The notes beneath the pieces were generated by a model. That model did no database searches and was not told the DNA's origin. It saw only the letters and a program-made list of their open reading frames with translations. Below, in pieces: positions 56,684 to 64,000 of a stretch of 64,000 nucleotides of DNA. The position numbers and the translations under genes are program-made. The number at the start of each line of letters is the position of its first letter. The first letter of the stretch is position 1. The stretch lies in the NCBI RefSeq assembly GCF_949987535.1, contig NC_080066.1:130118335-130182334 (forward strand), written 5' to 3'. Origin of the DNA: Balaenoptera acutorostrata (Eukaryota > Chordata > Mammalia > Artiodactyla > Balaenopteridae).

Positions 56684-59600
56684 ATGGTTATAGGAACATA
56701 CATATTGATAATTACCTTAAATATAAATGGATTAAATGCTCCAACCAAAAGACATAGACTGCTTGAATGGATACAAAAACAAGACCCGTATATATGCTAT
56801 CTACAAGAGACCCACCTCAGACCTAGGGACACATACAGATTGAAAGTGAGGGGATAGAAGATATTCCATGCAAATGGAACTCAGAGGAAAGCTGGAGTAG
56901 CAATTCTCATATCAGACAAAATAGACTTTAAAACAAAGACTATTACAAGAGACAAAGAACGACACCACATAATGATCAAGGGATCAGTCCAAGAAGAAGA
57001 TATAACAATTGTAAATATCTATGCACCCAACATAGGAGCAACTCAATACATAAGGCAAATACTAACAGCCATAAAAGGGGAAATCGACAGTAACACAATC
57101 ATAGTAGGGGATTTTAACACCCCACTTTCACCGATGGACAGATCATCCAAAATGAAAATAAATAAGGAAAAACAAGCTTTAAATGATACATTAAAAAAGA
57201 CAGACTTAATTGATATTTATAGGACATTCCATCCCAAAACAACAGAACACACATTCTTCTCAAGTGCTCATGGAACATTCTCCAGGATAGATCATATCTT
57301 GGGTCACAAATCAAGCCTTGGTAAATTTAAGAAAACTGAAATCGTGTCAAGTATCTTTTCCAACCACAACGCAATGAGATTACATACCAGTTACAGGAAA
57401 AAATTTGTAAAAAATACAAACATATGGAGGCTAAACAATACACTACTTAATAACCAAGAGATCACTGAAGAAATCAAAGAAGAAATCAAAAAATACCTAG
57501 AAACAAATGACAATGAAAACAAGACGACCCAAAACTTATGGGATGCAGCAAAAGCGGTTCTAAGAGGGAAGTTTATAGCAATACAATCCTACCTTAAGAA
57601 ACAAAAAACATCTCAAATAAACAACCTAACCTTACACCTAAAGCAATTAGAGAAAGAAGAATAAGAACACCACAAAGCTAGCAGAAGGAAAGAAATCATA
57701 AAGATCAGATCAGAAATAAATGAAAAAGAAATGAAGGAAACGATAGTAAAGATCAATAAAACTAAAAGCTGGTTCTTTGAGAAGATAAACAAAATTGATA
57801 AGCCATTAGCCAGACTCATCAAGAAAAAAGGGAGAAGACTCAAATCAATAGAATTAGAAATGAAAAGGGAGAAGTAACAACTGACACTGCAGAAATACAA
57901 AGAATCAAGAGAGATTACTACAAGCAACTATATGCCAATAAAATGGACAACCTGGAAGAAATGGACAAATTCTTAGAAATGCACAACCGTCCAAGACTGA
58001 ACGAGGAAGAAATAAAAAATATGAACAGACCAATCACAAGCACTGAAATTGAAACTGTGATTTAAAATCTTCCAATTAACAAAAGCCCAGGACCAGATGG
58101 CTTCACAGGCGAATTCTATCAAACATTTAGAGAAGAGCTAACACCTATCCCTCTCAAACTCTTCCAAAATATAGCAGAGGGAGGAACACTCCCAAACTCA
58201 TTCTACAAGGCCACCATGACCCTGATACCAAAACCAGACAAAGATGCCACAAAGAAAGAAAACTACAGTCCAATATCACTGATGAACATAGATGCAAAAA
58301 TCCTCAACAAAATACTAGCAAACAGAATCCAACAGCACATTAAAAGGATCATACACCATGATCAAGTGGGGTTTATCCCAGGAATGCAAGGATTCTTCAA
58401 TATATGCAAATCAATCAACGTGATACACCATATTAACAAATTGAAGGAGAAAAACCATATGATCATCTCAATAGATGCTGAGAAAGCTTTTGACAAAATT
58501 CAACACCCATTTATGATAAAAACCCTCCAGAAAGTAGGCATAGAGGGAACTTTCCTCAACACAATAAAGGCCATATATGACAAACCCACAGCCAACATTG
58601 TCATCAATGGTCAAAAACTGAAACCATTTCCACTAAGATCAGGAACAAGACAAGGTTGCTCATTCTCACCACTAATATTCAAAAGAGTTTTTGAAGTTTT
58701 AGCCACAGCAATCAGAGAAGAAAAAGAAATAAAAGCAATCCAAATTGTAAAAGAAGAAGTAAAGCTGTCACTGTTTGCAGATGACATGGTACTATACAAA
58801 GAGAACCCTAAAGATGCTACCAGAAAACTACTAGAGCTAATCAATGAATTTGGTAAAGTTGCAGGATACAAAATTAATGCACAGAAATCTCTTGCATTTC
58901 TATATACTAATGACAAAAAATCTGAAAGTGAAATTAAGAAAACACTCCCATTTACCATTGCAACAAAAAGAATAAAATATCTAGGAATAAACCTACCTAA
59001 GGAGACAAAAGACCTGTATGCAGAAAATTATAAGACACTGATGAAAGAAATTAAAGATGATACAAATAGATGGAGAGATATACCATGTTCTTGGATTGGA
59101 AGAATCAACATTGTGAAAATGACTCTACTACCCAAAGCAATCTACAGATTCAATGCAATCCCTATCAAACTACCACAGGCATTTTTCACAGAACTAGAAC
59201 AAAAAATTTCACGATTTGTATGGAAACACAAAAGACCCCGAATAGCCAAAGCAATCTTGAGAACGAAAAATGGAGCTGGAGGAATCAGGCTCCCTGACTT
59301 CAGACTATATTACAAAGCTACAGTCATCAAGACAGTTTGGTACTGGCACAAAAACAGAAATATAGATCAATGGAACAGGATAGAAAGCCCAGAGATAAAC
59401 CCACACACATATGGTCACCTTATCTTTGATAAAGGAGGCAAGCATATACAGTGGAGAAAAGACAGCCTGTTCAATAAGTGGTGCTGGGAAAATTGGACAG
59501 GTACATGTAAAAGTATGAAATTAGAACACTCCCTGACACCATACACAAAAATAAACTCAAAATGGATTAAAGACCTAAGTGTAAGGCCAGACACTATCAA

Positions 59601-60561
59601 ACTCTTAGAGGAAAACATAGGCAGAACACTCTATGACATACATCACAGCAAGATCCTTTTTGACCCAGCTCCTAGAGAAATGGAAATAAAAACACAAATA
59701 AACAAATGGGACCTAATGAAACTTAAAAGCTTTTGCACAGCAAAGGAAACCATAAACAAGACCAAAAGACAACCCTCAGAATGGGAGAAAATATTTGCAA
59801 ATGAAGCAACTGACAAAGGATTAATCTCCAAGATTTACAAGCAGCTCATGCAGCTCAATAACAAAAAAACGAACAACCCAATCCAAAAGTGGGCAGACCT
59901 AAATACACATTTCTCCAAAGAAGGTATACAGATTGCCAACAGACACATGAAAGAATGCTCAACATCATTAATCATTAGAGAAATGCAAATCAAAACTACA
60001 ATGAGATATCATCTCACACCAGTCAGAATGGCCATCATCAAAAATTCTAGAAACAATAAATGCTGGAGAGGGTGTGGAGAAAAGGGAACCCTCTTTCACT
60101 GTTGGTGGGAATGTAAATTGATACAGCCACTATGGAGAACAGTATGGAGGTTCCTTAAAAAACTAAAAATAGAACTACCATACGACCCAGCAATCCCACT
60201 ACTGGGCATATACCCTGAGAAAACCATAATTCAAAAAGAGTCATGTACCAAAATGTTCATTGCAGCTCTATTTACAATAGCCAGGACATGGAAGCAACCT
60301 AAGTGTCCATCATCGGATGAATGGATAAAGAAGATGTGGCACATATATACAATGGAATATTACTCAGCCATAAAAAGAAATGAAATGGAGGTATTTGTAG
60401 TGAGGTGGATGGAGTTAGAGTCTGTCATACAGAGTGAAGTAAGTCAGAAAGAGAAAAACAAATACAGTATGCTAACACATATATATATGGAATCTAAGGG
60501 GGAAAAAAAAGGTCATGAAGAACCTAGTGGCAATACGGGAATAAAGACACAGACCTACTAG
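56684..60561 (+). pseudogene. L1 ORF2 with an intact 781-codon C-terminal part
   Basis: Starts MVIGTYILIITLNINGLN (catalytic Asn13, Glu42 in QETH). It is broken by TAG at 56855-56857 (a TGG in the other copies), TAA at 57662-57664 (a CAA position in its relatives), a frameshift between 57664 and 58063, and TAA at 58063-58065. The endonuclease GDFN box is kept at Asp143, but the Asp expected just before the catalytic His reads Asn (SNH near 57357-57365). From 58216 the frame is open to the stop at 60559-60561. It contains [21 protein letters not shown] at residues 187-190 and the Cys/His motif C616-C620-H628-C633 of that open frame. Start-codon use at 58216 is incidental: this is the tail of ORF2, not a separate gene. 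Confidence 0.9.
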
Positions 60562-60851
60562 AGAATGGACTTGAGGATATGGGGAGGGGGATGGTGTAGA
60601 TGTGACAGGGTGAGAGAGTGTCATGGACATATATACACTACCAAATGTAAAATAGATAGCTAGTGGGAAGCAGCCGCATAGCACAGGGAGATCAGCTCTG
60701 TGCTTTGTGACCACCTAGAGGGGTGGGATAGGGAGGGTGGGAGGGAGGGAGATGCAAGAGGGAAGAGATATGGGGACATATGTATATGTATAACTGATTC
60801 ACTTTGTTATAAAGCAGAAACTAACACACCATTGTAAAGCAATTATACTTC

Positions 60852-60857
60852 AATAAA
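60852..60857 (+). terminator. L1 polyadenylation signal
   Basis: AATAAA at the end of the 3' UTR, followed within 10 nt by an A-rich end and the right target duplication. Confidence 0.8.
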
Positions 60858-60879
60858 GATGTTAAAAAAATTAAATTTT

Positions 60880-62115
60880 TTAAAAAGCACTTTACATCTG
60901 GAGGTAAACTTTAAAAACAGAATATCCTATCAAACATTAACCCTCAAAATAAATGAGACATTGAGCCCTTTTCCAAAAATTGCTAAGTGAAGAGTGAACA
61001 TGTTGACCCCTAACTTTGCAATACCAGCATCTACAGATATTAGACAATCCTACAGATATATTTTTTAATCTTATCAGTCATGATTTATTCATACCTTCTT
61101 CAGTTAATATTAAGACACAGAGAAAGTACAATTATTGCATATGAGACAGAATGTATGCACACATCACTGGAAAATAAACTTACATAAAACTTCTCCATTT
61201 TCACAGATATAATAATTATGTGAGAAAACTGCCACTGTTTCCCATCATGAACAGCTAACCAGTGATAACCTTGAAGGGCTTTTTTTCTTAAATACTTGCT
61301 GTGTCCCTTACTTGGAAAGCCAATTCTGAAGGCTGGTCTTCCTTGCAAAATATTCCAAGTAAAGGTCCTTTTGTTTTCTTATTGCTTTTATTTCTGAGTT
61401 TTTCTTTCACCCACTGGGGCTTAATTAGCTGTGTTGCCTGATAAATATACATCTCAGACCTCTTTCATCCAGGTTTGACTTTCTCAGCTCTTGAAGTAAA
61501 AGGCTATGGGGATGTACCTTTTACTCCCAATGACTCGATTTCTGTTTCTAACCATTTGTCGCTTGCTTCCTGGAATAAGTCTGGTTCTTGGCCAGGTCTG
61601 GTTCTGTTTTGCACATGACTACTGTTTCATTTCCTCCGTAAGTAGCAATGGTGCCAGGAGACAGGTTTCTATTCTGTGCTCTGACCATCTGGTTTCCATT
61701 GGGCGGCAGACAACAGGGAGTCTGCTGTTCTCCTTATCCTTTTCCCTTTTATTTATCGGCTGTCTTGAGAAATTCTGATGTGTCCTGGCCTTGGAACAAC
61801 TGTCCCTTTGCCACCGAGTCATGAAACTGTACTTTACTCAGGTCACTGGGTGGTCTCAACGACAGTGTTGAGAACTCACTCATGTCCCATCCTGTACCAC
61901 CGATTACACATTTTAATTTCCAACTATCAGTAAAATCTTCATGCTATTTGGCCTGTCAGCTATGAGCTCAAATCACTCCAAATAAAAAAGAGAAAAGTTC
62001 TGTGCCCCACTGAAACAGAAACTCATGCCTGGGTCAAGGAACATGACAGCAAAGGCAGTTTTGACATGCATCGTGCCGACCCCTGCTGGACGCAAAGCTG
62101 CTGCAAGTGACTGGT
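60880..62115. other. Unique intergenic sequence
   Basis: About 1.2 kb with no recognised repeat. A 90-codon forward frame (61506-61778) with hydrophobic stretches overlaps a 67-codon antisense frame. There is no homology I recognise and no gene is called. Confidence 0.4.
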
Positions 62116-62119
62116 GAGG

Positions 62120-64000
62120 TTTTTTTTGTTTTGGGGGGTTTTTTTTATACAGCAGGTTCTTATTAGTCATCAGTTTTATACACATCAGTGTATACATGTC
62201 AATCCCAATCTCCCAATTCATCACACCACCACCATCACCACCCCCCCCCACGGCTTTCCCCCCTTGGTGTCCATACGTTTGTCCTCTACATCTGTGTCTC
62301 AATTTCTGCCCTGCAAAGCGGTTCATCTATACCATTTTTCTAGGTTCCACATATATGTATTAATATACAATATTTGTTTTTCTCTTTCTGACTTACTTCA
62401 CTCTGTATGACAGTCTCTAGATCCATCCACGTCTCAACAAATGACCCAATTTCGTTCCTTTTTATGGCTGAGTAATATTCCATTGAATATATGTACCATA
62501 TCTTCTTTATCCATTCATCTGTTGACGGGCATTTAGGTTGCTTCCATGACATGGCTATTGTAAATAGTGCTGCAATGAACACTGGGGTGCACGTGTCTTT
62601 TTGAATTGTGGTTTTCTCTGGGTATATGCCCAGTAGTGGGATTGCTGGGTCGTATGGTAGTTCTATTTGTAGTTTTTTAAGGAACCTCCATATTGTTCTC
62701 CACAGTGGCTGTATCAGTTTACATTCTCACCAACAGTGCAAGAGGGTCCCCTTTTCTCTACACCCTCTCCAGCATTTGTTGTTTGTAGATTTTCTGATGA
62801 AGCCCATTGTAACTGGTGTGAGTTGATACCTCATTGTAGTTTTGATTTGCATTTCTCTAATAATTAGTGACGTTGAGCAGCTTTTCATGTGTTTCTTGGC
62901 CATCTGTATGTCTTCTTTGGAGAAATGTCTATTTAGGTCTTCTGCCCATTTTTGGATTGGGTTGTTTGTTTCTTTAATATTGAGCTCCATGAGTTGTTTA
63001 TATATTTTGGAGATTAATCCTTTGTCCGTTGATTCGTTTGCAAATATTTTCTGCCATTCTGAGGGTTGTCTTTTCGTCTTGTTTATGGTTTCCTTTGTTG
63101 TGCAAAAGCTTTTAAGTTTCATTACGTCCCATTTGTTTATTTTTGTTTTTATTTCCATTACTCTAGGAGGTGGATCAAAAAAGATCTTCCTGTGATTTAT
63201 GTCAAACAGTGTTCTTCCTATGTTTTCCTCTAAGAGTTTTACAGTGTCTGGCCTTACATTTAGGTCTCTAATCCATTTTGAGTTTATTTTTGTGTATGGT
63301 ATTAGGGAGTGTTCTAATTTCATTCTTTTACATGTAGCTGTCCAGTTTTCCCAGCACCACTTACTGAAGAGACTGCCTTTTCTCCACTGTATATCCTTGC
63401 CTCCTTTGTCATAGATTAGTTGACCATAGGTGCATGGGTTTACCTCTGGGCTTTCTATCTTGTTCCATTGATCTATGTTTCTGTTTTTTTGCCAGTACCA
63501 TATTGTCTTGATGACTGCAGCTTTGTAGTACAGTCTGAAGTCAGGGAGTCTGATTCCTCCAGCTCCGTTTTTTTCCCTCAAGACTGCTTTGGTTATTCGG
63601 GGTCTTTTGTGTCTCCATACAAATTTTAAGATTTTTTTTTTCTAGTTCCGTAAAAAATGCCATTGGTAATTAGATAGGGATTGCACTGAATCTGTAGATT
63701 GCTTTGGGTAGTATAGTCATTTTCACAATATTGATTCTTCCAATCCAAGAACATGGTATATCTCTCCATCTGTTGGTATTGTGTTTAATTTCTTTCATCA
63801 GTGTCTTGTAGATTTCTGCATACAGGTCTTTCATCGCCTTAGGTAGGTTTATTCCTAGGTATTTTATTCTTTTTGTTACAATGGTAAATGGGAGTGTTTC
63901 CTTAACTTCTCTTTCAGATTTTTCATCATTAGTGTATAGGAATGCAAGAGATTTCTGTGCATTAATTTTGTATCCTGCAACTTTACCAAATTCATTGATT
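62120..64000 (-). mobile_element. L1 LINE (type II), runs off right edge
   Basis: T-rich tail (62120-62147, broken by GGGGGG), the type II 3' UTR (CAGCAGGTTCTTATTAGTCA and on) and ORF2 in reverse from 62340. The remainder lies beyond the window. The interrupted tail (T-run, G-run, T-run) suggests slippage or a composite end. The left flank cannot be paired with a right target duplication. Confidence 0.9.
62340..64000 (-). pseudogene. L1 ORF2 fragment, C-terminal part
   Basis: Stop TAG at 62340-62342. A 284-codon open stretch (62727-63581) covers the post-RT region to the Cys/His motif, and a second open piece (62340-62582) carries the C-terminus, with a frameshift between about 62582 and 62727. 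The RT catalytic FADD box would lie just right of the edge. The visible part shows few lesions, so this copy may be relatively young. Confidence 0.85.

Larger units (their letters stand above)
53675..60865 (+). mobile_element. Full-length L1 LINE (type I)
   Basis: A 7.2-kb sense element with all parts: 5' UTR 53675-55758, ORF1 55759-56625, a 58-nt spacer, ORF2 56684-60561, 3' UTR and AATAAA at 60852-60857 before a short A-rich end. The flanking duplication AAAAATTAAATTTT is exact at 53661-53674 and 60866-60879, although its A-rich left part cannot be told from tail. It is the least decayed L1 in the window, but ORF2 has at least three stops and one frameshift, so it is not autonomous. Confidence 0.93.

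Overview
The window reads as ordinary nuclear DNA of a cetacean, or a close cetartiodactyl relative. The main evidence is ten tRNA-derived SINE copies of the CHR type, which begin with the motif GGCTTCCCTGG or GGACTTCCCTGG, together with whale/dolphin-like L1 elements. I saw no ruminant BovB or Bov-A2 repeats. I recognise no host protein-coding exon, rRNA, functional tRNA, CRISPR array or bacterial feature. This is a gene-poor, retrotransposon-rich interval.

Layout. 1-550 holds an old DNA-transposon end and a MaLR-type LTR. 1178-11558 is an antisense L1 complex in which a second, near-full-length L1 (4600-10427) sits inside an older L1. The flanking pieces of the host L1 are not contiguous, so about 2.85 kb of it appears to be missing. 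11.6-22.2 kb is mostly unique DNA with old MIR, L2 and L1M fragments, a retroviral-type LTR, one 5'-truncated L1, a short SINE and an MLT1-type LTR. 22220-28113 is a sense L1 whose 5' UTR piece is inverted and separated from the main body by non-L1 DNA, yet the whole is bracketed by one 10-bp target-site duplication (TSD). 28.1-53.6 kb is unique DNA with scattered SINEs, MIRs, L2s, L1 tails, a short processed retrocopy, two poly(A)-only insertions and a solo LTR inserted into an L2. 53675-60865 is a full-length sense L1 with an open ORF1 and a damaged ORF2 that keeps a 781-codon open 3' part. 60.9-62.1 kb is unique, and a further antisense L1 runs off the right edge.

The elements form a readable history. 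Ancient repeats (MIR, L2, L1M, HAL1-like, MaLR) form the base layer. Two L1 lineages with different 5' and 3' UTRs landed next, and CHR SINEs landed in or beside them. Most younger insertions carry perfect or near-perfect target-site duplications, so they are L1-machinery (target-primed reverse transcription, TPRT) products. No novel cellular system was found. The most interesting material is the set of atypical retrotransposition products: a target deletion, an inversion with filler DNA, poly(A)-only insertions, and SINE tails that suggest 3' transduction. Family names below come from memory of consensus motifs, not from a database search.
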